44,891 nucleotides of DNA from Nonomuraea antri (GCF_013283785.1 NZ_JABCPZ010000066.1:1-44891), one strand, 5' to 3'; numbered from the stretch's first letter, positions 25,288 to 34,291 are shown. A program made the numbers and translations. Notes: a model not told the origin generated them from the letters alone.

Positions 25288-25839
25288 ATGCCACGACCAA
25301 GCTCGAAGGACCGTCTCCTCGACGCCGCCGCCGACGTGCTGCTGTCGCAGGGAGGCGAGTCGCTCACCCTCGAAGCCGTCGCCAAACGGGCCGGGGTCTC
25401 CAAGGGCGGACTGTTCTACCACTTCCCCACCAAACAGGCCCTGGTCGCCGCCATGGTCGACCGGCTGACCAAGGCCTTCGAGTACGCGCTCGCCCAGGCG
25501 GGCACCCAACCGGGCGACTTCCTGCGCGCCTACGTCGAGGCGACGATCCCCGAGCGGCACACCACCGCCACGTCGCCCGCCGACCGCGTCACCGCCGCGC
25601 TGCTCGCCGTGGTGCTCGTCGACCCGGCGGAGCTCGAGCCGTTGCGTCAGCGGTTCGCCGCCTGGCAGGCCAGGCTCGCCGACGACGGCATCGACCCGGC
25701 GGCGGCGACGGCCGTACGACTGGCCGTGGACGGGTGGTGGGCGGCCAGGCTGCTCGGGCTCGGCTCCCCCGGACCCGAGCTGCATGACGGAACCCGCCGC
25801 TACCTGATGGAGGCCATCGACCGTGCTGCGCGCGACTAA
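25288..25839 (+). CDS. TetR/AcrR-family transcriptional regulator
   Basis: A 183-residue repressor starting MPRPSSKDRLLDAAADVLLS. The helix-turn-helix is TLEAVAKRAGVSKGGLFYHF (about 27-46), followed by PTKQALVAAMVDRL. The SKGGLFYHFP version is characteristic of a common TetR subgroup. The start at 25288 lies at the predicted transcription start, so the message is probably leaderless. The next gene (DUF5360) overlaps its 3' end by 17 bases, so they form an operon. TetR-type regulators also occur next to yvaD in Bacillus subtilis, so the association looks conserved. Autoregulation is inferred from the operator over its own promoter. Confidence 0.9.
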   Translation: MPRPSSKDRLLDAAADVLLSQGGESLTLEAVAKRAGVSKGGLFYHFPTKQALVAAMVDRLTKAFEYALAQAGTQPGDFLRAYVEATIPERHTTATSPADRVTAALLAVVLVDPAELEPLRQRFAAWQARLADDGIDPAAATAVRLAVDGWWAARLLGLGSPGPELHDGTRRYLMEAIDRAARD

Positions 25840-26224
25840 GTGCCTGATGCTCGTCACGGATGTCGGCTTCGTGGTCTATTTCGCCGTCACCGGTCTCGGG
25901 CTGATCCCGCCGGAATGGGCGTTCGCCGACTACGCCAACCCGCTGATGGCCGACTGGAACTGGTCGTTCCTCTGGATCGACCTGCTGGCCAGCGCCACCG
26001 GGCTGACCAGCCTGTGGCTCCTGCGCCGCCGCAGGGCGAGCGGCCCGTCACTGATGCTGGTCTCGCTTGTGCTGACCATGGCCTCAGGGCTCATGGCGAT
26101 CGCGTTCTGGACGCTGCGGGGAGACTTCTCACTCGCCTGGTGGATACCGAACCTCTACCTCATGCTCTTCCCCGTTCCCGGGATCATCTGCCTGACGAGG
26201 CAACCCGTCGGGGTCCGCGCATGA
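25823..26224 (+). CDS. DUF5360 (YvaD-family) membrane protein
   Basis: A 133-residue protein with four transmembrane helices: LMLVTDVGFVVYFAVTGLGL, FLWIDLLASATGLTSLWLLR, SLMLVSLVLTMASGLMAIAF and WWIPNLYLMLFPVPGIICL. The phrases PPEWAFADYANPLMADWNWS and FWTLRGDFSLAWWIPNLYLM are typical of the DUF5360/YvaD family, whose function is unknown. The GTG start at 25823 lies inside the TetR gene (17-base overlap), so translation is coupled and expression follows the TetR-controlled promoter. Small size and TetR linkage would fit a stress or efflux accessory role, but that is inference. Confidence 0.82.
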   Translation: MLRATKCLMLVTDVGFVVYFAVTGLGLIPPEWAFADYANPLMADWNWSFLWIDLLASATGLTSLWLLRRRRASGPSLMLVSLVLTMASGLMAIAFWTLRGDFSLAWWIPNLYLMLFPVPGIICLTRQPVGVRA

Positions 26225-26305
26225 TCTTTCAAGGTCCTGCCTGAGGGCCGGCCCGATCCCGGTGGGACCACTGGGACAGTTGGACCGCCCCGACACCGCG
26301 GACTC

Positions 26306-26752
26306 TTAGAGATATCGCCCCACGACGTCGGAGATGCGTCCCCCGCGGACCAGGAAGCTGTAGGTGAACAGCTCTTGCCCGCCGTGCCCGGTGTCGAAGG
26401 TGAACGCCACGGTCAGGCGCTCGCCTTCGACGCGGCGCGAGGTCTCGCGGTAACGGCCACCCGCATCCGTCACGTCCGGTTTGAGAAAGTCGTCCACGAT
26501 CGCGGCGCCCGTGAAAACCGTTCCCGCCCGGTCGAAGCGCGCGTCCGGGGCGAAGAGCTTACGCAGGGCGGCTGCGTCCCCGCTGTTGGCCGCCCGGACG
26601 AAGGCGTCGACGACGTCCTCGGTCCGCCCGCTGGTCGGGACCGCGGGGGCCGTACTCCCGCTGGTGGCGATGGGTGAAGGAGTTGCCTGGGCGCAGGCAC
26701 CGGCTGTGACGGCCAGCGCCATCACAGCCACCGCCAGGTTGGCCACCTTCAT
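26306..26752 (-). CDS. lipoprotein with an NTF2/SnoaL-like domain
   Basis: A 148-residue protein. The N-terminus is a lipoprotein signal: MKVANLAVAVMALAV, then the lipobox TAGAC with Cys20. A Ser/Thr/Pro spacer (21-42) precedes an NTF2-like domain: VVDAFVRAANSGDAAALRKL with FAPDARFDRAGTVFTGAAI, followed by beta strands ending ISDVVGRYL. No catalytic residues can be assigned. It overlaps the upstream NTF2-family gene by four bases (ATGA), so the pair is coupled; the two protein products may share a ligand, one cytosolic and one at the outer membrane face. Confidence 0.8.
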   Translation of the reverse strand: MKVANLAVAVMALAVTAGACAQATPSPIATSGSTAPAVPTSGRTEDVVDAFVRAANSGDAAALRKLFAPDARFDRAGTVFTGAAIVDDFLKPDVTDAGGRYRETSRRVEGERLTVAFTFDTGHGGQELFTYSFLVRGGRISDVVGRYL

Positions 26753-27177
26753 GCGAGCCGCTCGGGGACCGGGGCGAGCCGGTAGTTGGCCCAGACGAAG
26801 GCATCCATCTGGTGCTGGTCGCCGGACAGGTTGACCACCCGGTCGACCTTGCCGTCGGCGTCGAAGTGCCACACCAGCGCCCACAGAGTGTCGACCCGGC
26901 CGACGCCCTGGGTGGTCCAGCCGCGGTGGATGTCGACGACGTACTCGTGGTCGGCCTCCAGGAAGACCGGCTCGGCCTGGAAGCCGGCCTTGCCGAGCTC
27001 GGCCAGGAAGGCGGCCACCTCCTCGACACCGTGCTTCACGCCGGAGAGCGGGTGATGGCCGGGAATGGTCCACGCGACGTCGTCGGCGAGGACCGCCCGC
27101 ATGCCGTCCAGGTCGTGGGCGGCATAGGCGGTGAAGAAGCGCCGAATGGCTTCGATCTTGGGGTCGGGCATGCTCAT
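26749..27177 (-). CDS. NTF2-like/SnoaL-family protein
   Basis: A 142-residue protein of the nuclear transport factor 2 fold, which serves many small-molecule enzymes and binding proteins. The sequence KIEAIRRFFTAYAAHDLDGM followed by VLADDVAWTIPGHHPLSGVK is typical, with His residues in PGHHPLSG lining the pocket. Later strands carry EYVVDIHRGWTTQG and HFDADGKVDRVVNLSGDQHQ, ending in FVWANYRL. Two starts are possible, ATG 27177 and ATG 27171; the first overlaps the stop codon of the decayed DUF4287 gene upstream. It is translationally coupled to the lipoprotein gene downstream. The function is not assignable more precisely. Confidence 0.85.
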   Translation of the reverse strand: MSMPDPKIEAIRRFFTAYAAHDLDGMRAVLADDVAWTIPGHHPLSGVKHGVEEVAAFLAELGKAGFQAEPVFLEADHEYVVDIHRGWTTQGVGRVDTLWALVWHFDADGKVDRVVNLSGDQHQMDAFVWANYRLAPVPERLA

Positions 27178-27363
27178 GTGATTCTTTCTGCAGGTAGTTT
27201 GGCGTCGATCTTCGGCCCCTTCTTGATGACGTGCACCAAGGCCATCGCGTGTCCACGTCCGAGGTCGTAGTCCTGTTTCAGCCAGTCGACGATCACTCCA
27301 GGCTTTCACGGACGGCTCGTCGAAGCCGCGTTCCTTCGCCAGCGCGATGAACTCGCGTGGGGT
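27174..27363 (-). pseudogene. DUF4287 domain protein, 5'-truncated and frameshifted
   Basis: The first frame reads RTPREFIALAKERGFDEPSV and KA, which is the DUF4287 core. A single extra T (about 27302) then throws the frame. In the corrected frame it continues GVIVDWLKQDYDLGRGHAMA, then LVHVIKKGPKIDAKL, exactly as in the family, and ends at a TGA that overlaps the next ATG. The N-terminal 15-20 residues of the family are absent. The remnant shows the original operon was DUF4287, NTF2-like, lipoprotein. Confidence 0.75.
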
Positions 27364-27403
27364 ACGGCGCCGGTCACCGACGGCCGGGATCGGCACGATG
27401 TGA

Positions 27404-28024
27404 TCAGAAGCTCACGTCGATCAGCTTCAGCGCCTCCTCCCTGAGCCCGCCCAGGGTCCGCATGTCGTACGGCGGGTGCGGATCGTATTCGATCGCCAGC
27501 TGTACGGTTTGCGCCGTACGCTCGCCCGCCTCCCGGGCGAGCAGCTCCAGCGCCATGTCGATGCCCGACGAGACGCCCGCGGCAGTGACGATCTTCCCGT
27601 CGAAGACGACCCGCTCGTCGACCGGCTCGACGCCCAGTCCTGCCAGGTGCTCGACCCAGCCCCAGTGCGAGGTGGCCCGTCTGCCGGCGAGCAGTCCCGC
27701 CGCGGCCAGGACGAAGGAGCCGGAGCAGACCGAGGTCGTCCACGTGGTGTGCTCGTGCGCGCTGAGGAGCCAGTCCGTCAGCGCCTTGTCGGTCATCGCG
27801 GGCACGGTGCCCGGCCCGCCCGGCACGACGATGACGTCCGGACGCGGCACCTCCTCGTAGGAAGCCGTGGCCATCAGGGTCATCGTGCCCTGATCGTCGG
27901 TGACGGGGCCGGGCAGCCCGGCGACCAGCGTGACCGTCCAGCCCGGCGCGAAGGCCAGGGCCGTGTACGGGCCGACGACGTCCAGCGCCGTGAAACCTGG
28001 ATACAGGGGAATGGCAACGTCCAT
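27404..28024 (-). CDS. DJ-1/PfpI-family protein (isonitrile hydratase/ThiJ-like)
   Basis: A 206-residue protein of the DJ-1/PfpI superfamily. It opens with the family strand MDVAIPLYPGFTALDVVGPY. The mid-chain has DVIVVPGGPGTVPAMTD. The nucleophile elbow is SVCSGSFVLAAAGLL with Cys100, followed by ATSHWGWVEHL, a segment that carries a conserved His in isonitrile-hydratase-like members. AAGVSSGIDMALELLA follows near the end. Members act as hydratases, deglycases or amidases on small molecules; the substrate here is unknown. It starts two bases after the stop of the GlxA-type regulator, so they form an operon. Confidence 0.88.
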   Translation of the reverse strand: MDVAIPLYPGFTALDVVGPYTALAFAPGWTVTLVAGLPGPVTDDQGTMTLMATASYEEVPRPDVIVVPGGPGTVPAMTDKALTDWLLSAHEHTTWTTSVCSGSFVLAAAGLLAGRRATSHWGWVEHLAGLGVEPVDERVVFDGKIVTAAGVSSGIDMALELLAREAGERTAQTVQLAIEYDPHPPYDMRTLGGLREEALKLIDVSF

Positions 28025-28026
28025 TT

Positions 28027-28992
28027 TCAGCCTTCGTTCGAACGGAACCGGCGACGGTAGTCACCGGGTGAGATCCGCCAGTGCCGGCGGAAGACTCGGT
28101 ACAACGTCTCCGGAGCACCCAGTCCGGTGAGCCTGGCGACGGTGTCCTGCGAATGATCGGTGGCCTCCAGCAGCCTCCTGGCCGCCTCGGCGCGTGAGCG
28201 CTCCACGTAGCGGCCGGGAGACAAGCCGCTCTGCTCGGTGAACACCCGCGAGAAGTGCCGCTCGCTCATCCCGGCGCGGTTGGCGAGGGCCGGAACGCTC
28301 AGGTCCTGGGCCGGGTGCGAGTCGATGTAGGCCAGCAGATCACGCAGCGGTTCACGGGTAGGGGCCTGTATCTCCATCGGCGTGCTGAACTGGCTCTGCC
28401 CACCCGGCCGGTGCAGGTAGACCACCAGACCGCGGGCCACGTCCCTGGCCACCTCGTGGCCGTGATCCTCCGCCACCAGGGCCAGCGCCAGGTCGATCCC
28501 TGCCGTCACTCCGGCCGAGGTCCAGATGTTGCCTTCCTTGATATAGATCGGATCGGCGTCCACCCGCACTGCCGGATGCCGCTCGGCCAACTCCCTGGCG
28601 GCCAGCCAGTGCGTGGTCGCACGCTTGCCGTCCAGCAGGCCCGCCTGCGCGAGCAGCAGGGATCCGTTGCATACCGAGGCGATCCTCGTGGCCTTTCCCG
28701 CCAGCCGTACCAGGCCCTTGATCAGGACCTCGTCGTGCCGCACCCGCGGGACCGACAGGCCGCCGGTGACCAGCAGGGTGTCGATCTCGCCGTCCAGCGA
28801 GTCGAGCGCGTGCTCGGCCATCGTGGTGATGCCGCCGTGCGCCTTGACCGCGCCTGCGCTGGGTGCGGCCACCTCCACCTGGTACGCGTCACGACGGAAC
28901 AGGCTCGCTGTCGCGAACACATCGGCGGGACCTGCCATGTCGAGAAGCTGGAAACCTTCGTGGACCACGATGACGACTCGCATGGCATTCAT
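28027..28992 (-). CDS. GlxA-family transcriptional regulator (DJ-1-like domain plus AraC HTH)
   Basis: A 321-residue regulator. The N-terminal domain (1-190) is DJ-1/PfpI-like: MRVVIVVHEGFQLLDMAGPA, LLVTGG, and ASVCNGSLLLAQAGLL with Cys108 at the elbow. The C-terminal AraC domain (about 215-315) has two helix-turn-helix motifs, DLSVPALANRAGMSERHFSR and STSQ-like SQDTVARLTGLGAPETLYRV, and ends FRRHWRISPGDYRRRF. The N-terminal domain probably senses the substrate of the DJ-1/PfpI enzyme encoded immediately downstream. An alternative ATG lies at 28983. The upstream region (28993-29184) borders a degenerate IS. Confidence 0.9.
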   Translation of the reverse strand: MNAMRVVIVVHEGFQLLDMAGPADVFATASLFRRDAYQVEVAAPSAGAVKAHGGITTMAEHALDSLDGEIDTLLVTGGLSVPRVRHDEVLIKGLVRLAGKATRIASVCNGSLLLAQAGLLDGKRATTHWLAARELAERHPAVRVDADPIYIKEGNIWTSAGVTAGIDLALALVAEDHGHEVARDVARGLVVYLHRPGGQSQFSTPMEIQAPTREPLRDLLAYIDSHPAQDLSVPALANRAGMSERHFSRVFTEQSGLSPGRYVERSRAEAARRLLEATDHSQDTVARLTGLGAPETLYRVFRRHWRISPGDYRRRFRSNEG

Positions 28993-29184
28993 GCTGGTCG
29001 TAGTGGGGTTATGGCGTCAACGACACACATATTGCAAATTACGCCATGGTCAAAGGTTGGAACGGGATCCGGCGTCAGCAGGTTCCCGCTGATCAGCGGG
29101 CCACCTTCCCTTGCCGACATTCCGTCCGGATCGGGCGTCCGAAGGATCTGTGAGTCTGGTGGTGGCGCTTGAGGCGACGGGCCG

Positions 29185-30263
29185 CTACGCGGCGCGGTGG
29201 TACTCGTTGATAAGTCCGCCGAGCACCCTCCGGAGTTCGATCCGGTCTTCCAGCGGGACGGCGGTCTGCTCGTCGTGATCGGGTGGCCGCTGCACGCGGG
29301 ACTGGTGCGGCCGATGCCTGTTGTAGTGATCGACGTACTCACCGAGCACCGAGTGCAGATGCCGTTCGCCGTAGATCAGCATGCGGTCGGTGCACTCGGC
29401 CCGTACGGTGCGTACCCACCGCTCGGCGTAGCAGTTCGCCCGCGGTGTGCGCGGCCGGATTTTCAGCACCGTCACGCCCGCGCCGGCGAAGTCCGCGTCG
29501 AAGGCACCGGTGAACTTGGCGACTCGGTCGCGGATGAGGAAGCGAAAGGATCTGACCCGGTCCCCGAGGTCCATGAGCAGGTTGCGGGCCTGCTGAACCG
29601 TCCGGGCTCCGGTCGGGTGGGCGGTCACACCCAGGATGTGCACGTGCCGGGTGGCGACTTCCATCACGAACAGCACGTACAGGCGCTTCAAGGAGACCGT
29701 GTCGACATGGAAGAAAGTCGACGGCCAGCAAACCGTGCGCCTGAGCCCGCAGGAAGGTCCTCCACGAGGTGTCGGTGCGTGGCGGAGCCGGGCCGACCCG
29801 CCGGCTGCGAAGGATCCGGCGTACGGTCGCTTCGCCTGGTAGCCGAGCCGGATGAGTTCACCGTGCACCCGGCGATACCCCCAGGCCGGATTCTCCCGCG
29901 TCAGGTGCACCACCAACTCTCGGATCTCCTCGCTCGTCCTTGGGCGGCCGGAGCGGCTCGGATACGTCCACCGGCGTCGGATAAGACGCCGATGCCAGGC
30001 CAGCAGCGTGCCCGGCGTCACCAGCCGATGAGCCGCAGCCCGGGCGGCAGGAGTCGTGTCAGCGCGGATAGGAGCGCTCGATCGGCCCAGTCCGGCTTCG
30101 GCCGGGTGCCTTGTCTTCGCAGTATCGCCACCTCATGCCGCAGCACCAAGATCTCGACGTCCTTGGCCGCCTCGCTCCGGCACCGCAGCGCCAACCAGCC
30201 GAACACCCGGATCATGATCAGGTACAGGAGACGGACAGGCATAAGAGCCAATCTTGCCCACAC
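29185..30263 (-). pseudogene. integrase-core transposase of IS copy 1, frameshifted
   Basis: The N-terminal piece (30018-30263) reads LLYLIMIRVFGWLALRCRSE and VEILVLRHEVAILRRQ, and stops after GLRLIGW where the intact copy reads on through RLVTPGTLLAWH. The remaining piece (29185-30021) contains a second disturbance: TVQRILRASRRDPAPRSCDT in the intact copy is replaced by out-of-frame AKRPYAGSFAAGGSARLRH before FFHVDTVSLKRLYVLFV resumes. The DDE residues HVDT, FLIRDR and NCYAERW are still present. At least three indels make it inactive. Confidence 0.8.
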
Positions 30264-30320
30264 CGCTGCATCAGCCCGACCTTCAGGTCAAGCACTCTGC
30301 GACGACTTTGAAGCGGTACA
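29185..30320 (-). mobile_element. degenerate integrase-type IS (copy 1), left end lost
   Basis: The right end carries the terminal sequence TTTGAAGCGGTACA ending at 30320, identical to the right end of the intact relative at 35430-36625. No matching TGTACCGCTTC end is found on the left; similarity fades soon after the transposase stop, so the left boundary is a minimum estimate. The transposase inside is broken. Confidence 0.7.
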
Positions 30321-30773
30321 GCCTTCCCCCACCTGGACCAGGTCGCCCGTGTAATCACTGCGTCATCGGAGCACATCGTTCAACCGGGGTCCCTGCTGGT
30401 CGCCTCGACCCCCAGCGAGGTACAGATTGTCGAGACCCTTGTCCCGGTGATTCCCAGCCGCGGCATGCTCGCGGTCAGTCCGTTCTACGAGTCTGATCGC
30501 ATGTGGCTCCTGCACGATCTGCGGGCCAGAGCTGCTGAGCTTGTGCTGACAGCCCAAGGGAGGCAGGCGCGCGAGCTCAGCAGGAGGATCTTTGAGCAGC
30601 AAACTGTCCGATGGCCTGATCCAACGGTGCGAGAGGCGTTCGGGCGCATTGCCGGACCGCTTCATGAGCGGGCGAAGCTGGCGACCGCGGAGAACCGGAC
30701 CTTGGACGCCCTCGCCAAAGCGGCATGGCGTGAGATGACTCCCCCAAGCGACTGGCCACCACGCGACTCGTAG
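30321..30773 (+). pseudogene. C-terminal remnant of a type I restriction specificity (HsdS-like) protein
   Basis: The frame is open from the exact IS boundary at 30321 to the stop at 30773. It includes SSEHIVQPGSLLVASTPSEV, a pattern of specificity-domain strands. It then forms a long helix, LLHDLRARAAELVLTAQGRQ, and ends FGRIAGPLHERAKLATAENR with TLDALAKAAW, close to the central/C-terminal helices of HsdS (ENxTLxxLRDxLLP type). No start codon or N-terminal target-recognition domain remains. An alternative is the C-terminal tail of an HsdM-S fusion. It suggests a restriction locus stood here before the IS arrived. Confidence 0.45.
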
Positions 30774-30799
30774 CCTCCGGCCCCGGAGAAGAGGACAAC

Positions 30800-30820
30800 T
30801 GAGCGATTCAGAATCGCTCA
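30800..30820. terminator. hairpin after the HsdS-like remnant
   Basis: TGAGCGATT (30800-30808), loop CAG, then AATCGCTCA (30812-30820): a perfect 9-bp stem 27 bases past the stop. It could be a terminator or an operator. Confidence 0.4.
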
Positions 30821-31075
30821 CGGTAGGTGCCAGGAAGCGGCTGCGATAAGCGTGGCAATGAGAGCTCCGATATGAGGCCAACTCTGCTGGCAAATCGGCT
30901 TTAGAGTGTTAGTGCGGATACTGCTGGGCTCGACCACGTTCCCGTATCAACCCCCAAGCGTCTGCTCGTCCGTTGAGCGAACTGAAGCAACAATTCAGGA
31001 CAATCTACCTTTCCCCTTGTTTCATCGTCATACGTCTGGCAGGTTCCATATGTTCAGGTCGAGAAAGGACGATGT
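30821..31075. other. upstream region of the PUA-CBS-HEPN gene
   Basis: No gene seen. It contains an AAAGGACG ribosome binding site just before 31076. A noticeably AT-richer stretch (30975-31060) probably holds the promoter, but I cannot assign -35/-10 boxes with confidence. Confidence 0.35.
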
Positions 31076-32623
31076 ATGTACGAAGACGTCCGGCCGGTTG
31101 CCGAGCCACGAGCGTGGATGATTCGCGGTGGCCGGGAAGGGCAACGCGAAGCGCGGGCGCTACATGAGGGGCTGGTCATCGTGGGCTGGCAGGAGGCCGG
31201 CGACCTCAGCCGCTACCCGAATCGAGAACAGCTGGCCGAGGCTCTACGTCTGGCATTCCCCACGGCGGCTGCGAACGTTATCTCCAACTGGACTGGGCAG
31301 CTCTGGCGATTCACCACCGAGATCCGTACCGGAGACCTGGTGGTCATGCCCCTGAAATCGCCCGCCGGCCACATCGCCATCGGCAAAGTAACCGGCCCCT
31401 ATGAGTACCGAGCGCACGAGCCGGAAGACTTCCAACAAGTGCGCACGGTCGACTGGCTCCGCTGGGACGTGCCCTTAACAGCCCTCCGACCTGACCTGCG
31501 CGCCAGTCTGAGCTCGTTGCTCACCGTCTGCGGCCTGACGCGCAACAACGCCGCCGGCCGGATCGCCGACATCGCCGACACCGGCGTCGATCCCGGCTTG
31601 GCAGGCGAGGAAGAAGTCACCAGCGCAGACGAACTCCTCGAAGACGCGGCCTCTCGCGACCCGGCCAGTCCACGCCAGATGACCATCCGCAGTCTGCTGG
31701 AGCACTGGGGGCAACGGCGACGTACCGGCCCCGTCATAGCCACCATCAAAGCCGATCTGGCCAACAAAGGGCTGACCACCCGCCCGCCCTTCACCGAAGG
31801 CTCGGTCAGCGACGAGATCGCCCTCGTCCCCCTCGGCGCTGAACCGGCCTCCGGCGCCACCACCGTTGACGACACCACCAACACCGAGGACGTCTCAGAA
31901 CCCGAGCATATGAGCCTGCGCCTGGGCAGCCTGCCCACGCCGCTAGTCTCCGTACCCAGCACGGTCACCCTGACCTACGCCAAAACTCTGATGGTGCAAC
32001 GCCGGTTCTCCCAGATCGCTGTGATCGACCCCGACGGCACCTACCACGGAGCGATCAGCTGGGAGTCCATCGGCCGCGCTCACATCGCTGCGAACCAACC
32101 TTCCCTCCAAGCCGCGATCGCGTCGGCCCGGGTCGTGGACCATGACGCGCTTCTACTCGATCAGATCGAGGCCATCTACGCCGACGGCTTCATCTTCGTC
32201 CGCGACGCCGATCGCGTGCACGTTACGGGTATCCTCACCGCCGCCGACCTCACCGGGCAGTTCGGGAGCCTCGCCCGTCCCTTCGTCCTCATCGAAGAAG
32301 CGGAGAACAGGCTCCGGCGCATCACCGACGAAGTCTTCACCGTGGACGACCTCAGAGACGCCGTACAACCACACCGCAAATCAAAGGTGCACCGAGCCGC
32401 CGACCTCACCTTCGGTGACTACATCTTCCTTCTCAAGGACCCACAACGTTGGTCTCTTCTGCAGTGGCAGCTCGATCACCAACTCTTCCTTGCGCACCTG
32501 GACGAAGTCCGAGAGATCCGCAACGATCTGATGCACTTCACCCCGGATCCGCTCTCTCGTGATCAGTACGGGACCATCGAAGGACTACTCAGCCTGTTGC
32601 GCACGGTTGATCCCAGACCATGA
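31076..32623 (+). CDS. PUA/EVE-like reader, CBS pair and HEPN ribonuclease-type fusion protein
   Basis: A 515-residue multidomain protein. Residues 13-165 form a PUA/EVE-like domain: WMIRGGREGQREARALHEGL, then VISNWTGQLWRF, GDLVVMPLKSPAGHIAIGKV and TGPYEYR. The same module fronts Mrr-type restriction nucleases in actinomycetes. Residues 200-240 form a small helical linker domain. Residues 288-402 hold two CBS motifs (FSQIAVIDPDGTYHGAISWE and ILTAADLTGQFGSLARPF), domains that usually bind adenine nucleotides. Residues 403-515 are HEPN-like: LIEEAENRLRRI, LTFGDYIFLLKD and EIRNDLMHF, with the catalytic RNxxxH as Arg482-His487. HEPN domains of this type are RNases in many toxins and abortive-infection proteins. 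ATG 31076 has a good ribosome binding site. Gene A follows 87 bases downstream. The domain calls are from motifs; a defence role is inference. Confidence 0.8.
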   Translation: MYEDVRPVAEPRAWMIRGGREGQREARALHEGLVIVGWQEAGDLSRYPNREQLAEALRLAFPTAAANVISNWTGQLWRFTTEIRTGDLVVMPLKSPAGHIAIGKVTGPYEYRAHEPEDFQQVRTVDWLRWDVPLTALRPDLRASLSSLLTVCGLTRNNAAGRIADIADTGVDPGLAGEEEVTSADELLEDAASRDPASPRQMTIRSLLEHWGQRRRTGPVIATIKADLANKGLTTRPPFTEGSVSDEIALVPLGAEPASGATTVDDTTNTEDVSEPEHMSLRLGSLPTPLVSVPSTVTLTYAKTLMVQRRFSQIAVIDPDGTYHGAISWESIGRAHIAANQPSLQAAIASARVVDHDALLLDQIEAIYADGFIFVRDADRVHVTGILTAADLTGQFGSLARPFVLIEEAENRLRRITDEVFTVDDLRDAVQPHRKSKVHRAADLTFGDYIFLLKDPQRWSLLQWQLDHQLFLAHLDEVREIRNDLMHFTPDPLSRDQYGTIEGLLSLLRTVDPRP

Positions 32624-33126
32624 ACAGGTACGCACGGAGGAACGCAGCTCAGCACGCCCATCTGGCGAACGTCACGTGAAGTATCCACACAGTCACACAC
32701 TCCGGGTTAATGTCAGTCATGGAGATCGGGGAAGAGTGGGCCTATCGCGAGCGGCCGAGGGCGCTGGCCGATCCCGTGCACCGCGTCACGATCGTGAAGA
32801 TTCGCGATAACGACGACTCAATCAGGATCCGCCGACTGGACGGCGACGACGCCGGGCTACAGGAATGGGTCTCCTACGCCTCTCTGCTCGACCGGTGGAC
32901 CGACATCGAACCGCGGCTCAACGACGAGCGGCGCCTTGTGGCCGTCAGAGAAGCATCGTCTGCTGCCGGCGACACGATCGAGTACAAAGCCGCGTTGCTC
33001 GTCGTGAAGGTCTGTGGGCTTGGCCGACGGGTGATCCTCGGACGAAGCAAGACCGAGACGGGGGTCCTGCGGATCGACAAGCCTGTGGGGGTAGCTGATC
33101 GTCTGGGACTCACCGTCGAAGAACTA

Positions 33127-34291
33127 AGCGGCATTCCAGAAGTCCTGCACGTAACGGGGCGTGAGATCGCAGACGCGGGCAGGCATTGACAGGGACCTCG
33201 CCGGGGGTTGGATCGAAGTTGCCTGCAACGCCCACCCACCCGGCGAGGTCGTGGTCAGTATGCGCCCGGTCAGCGTGTTCGCCAACGGTCCCCAAGGCTC
33301 GATCGAGCAGGTGCGCGCCGACCTGCGCGGCCGGTGGCGGCAAGCCAGGCGGGCGATGATGGTGCTGTTGTCGGTGCACGGGCTGTCCCCGGCCCAGATC
33401 GCCGACCTGCTGGAGTGCGACGCGAGCACGGTGCGGCGGTGGATCGGCCGGTTCAACCGCCACGGGTCCGCAGGCTTGGCCGACCGGCCCCGTCCAGGAC
33501 GACCGCGTATCGGCGGGCCCCGCCTGCTCGCCCGGATCACAGCGCTGCTGGAACGAGCCGGACCGTGGACGGTGTCCAGGTTGTGGCAGTACCTGGGCCG
33601 TCCGAAGCTGAGCCCGCGTACCCTGTATCGGCGACTGCGCCTGGTGGCGATCTGGCGCCAGCCCAAGCTGGTGGCCCGCGGCGATCCTGATCGCTGGCGG
33701 GCGGTGGCCGCCATCAGCGCCCGGCTGCGACGGTTACAGCGCGGCGCGGTGGTGTGGGCCACCGATGAGACCCACGTCCACCTGCTGCCACACCTGCGCG
33801 CCACCTGGACGCTGCGCCCGTGCCGGCCCGAGATCGTCACACCTGGCAAGAACCGGCAGGTAACGGTGTTCGGCGCGCTGGAGATGACCACCGGCCGGTG
33901 GGTGTATCGGCTGGGCCGCCGCTGCGCCGCCGACTTCATCGCCCTGCTTGAGCAGGTCCGCCTGGCCGTCCCGACCGCCCCGGCGATCGTGGTCATCTGC
34001 GACAACGACAGCATCCACCACGCCAAAGCCGTCACCGCCTACCTGGCCGAGCACCCCACCATGGAGCTGCTGTTCGGAGCCCGCTACAGCCCGCACGACA
34101 ACCCGGTGGAACGCATATGGGCCGCGCTCAAGGTGTTCATCGCCAACTCCGCCGTCAGCTGGCCCGGCAGGCTCAGACAGATCCACGCCTTCTTCCGCGC
34201 CCGCTCACCCGATCAGATGCTCACCGCAGCAGCGCCCTGGACCAGCCCCTGGCTGCCTGCGGGTTACAAGCGGAACTTTTGGAATGCCGCT
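33127..34291 (+). mobile_element. IS630-family insertion sequence, 1165 bp, inserted at TA
   Basis: Terminal inverted repeats: AGCGGCATTCCAGAAGT at 33127 and, reversed, AGCGGCATTCCAAAAGT at 34291. Flanking TA dinucleotides at 33125-33126 and 34292-34293 are the expected target duplication of the family. The element contains one transposase gene. Confidence 0.9.
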
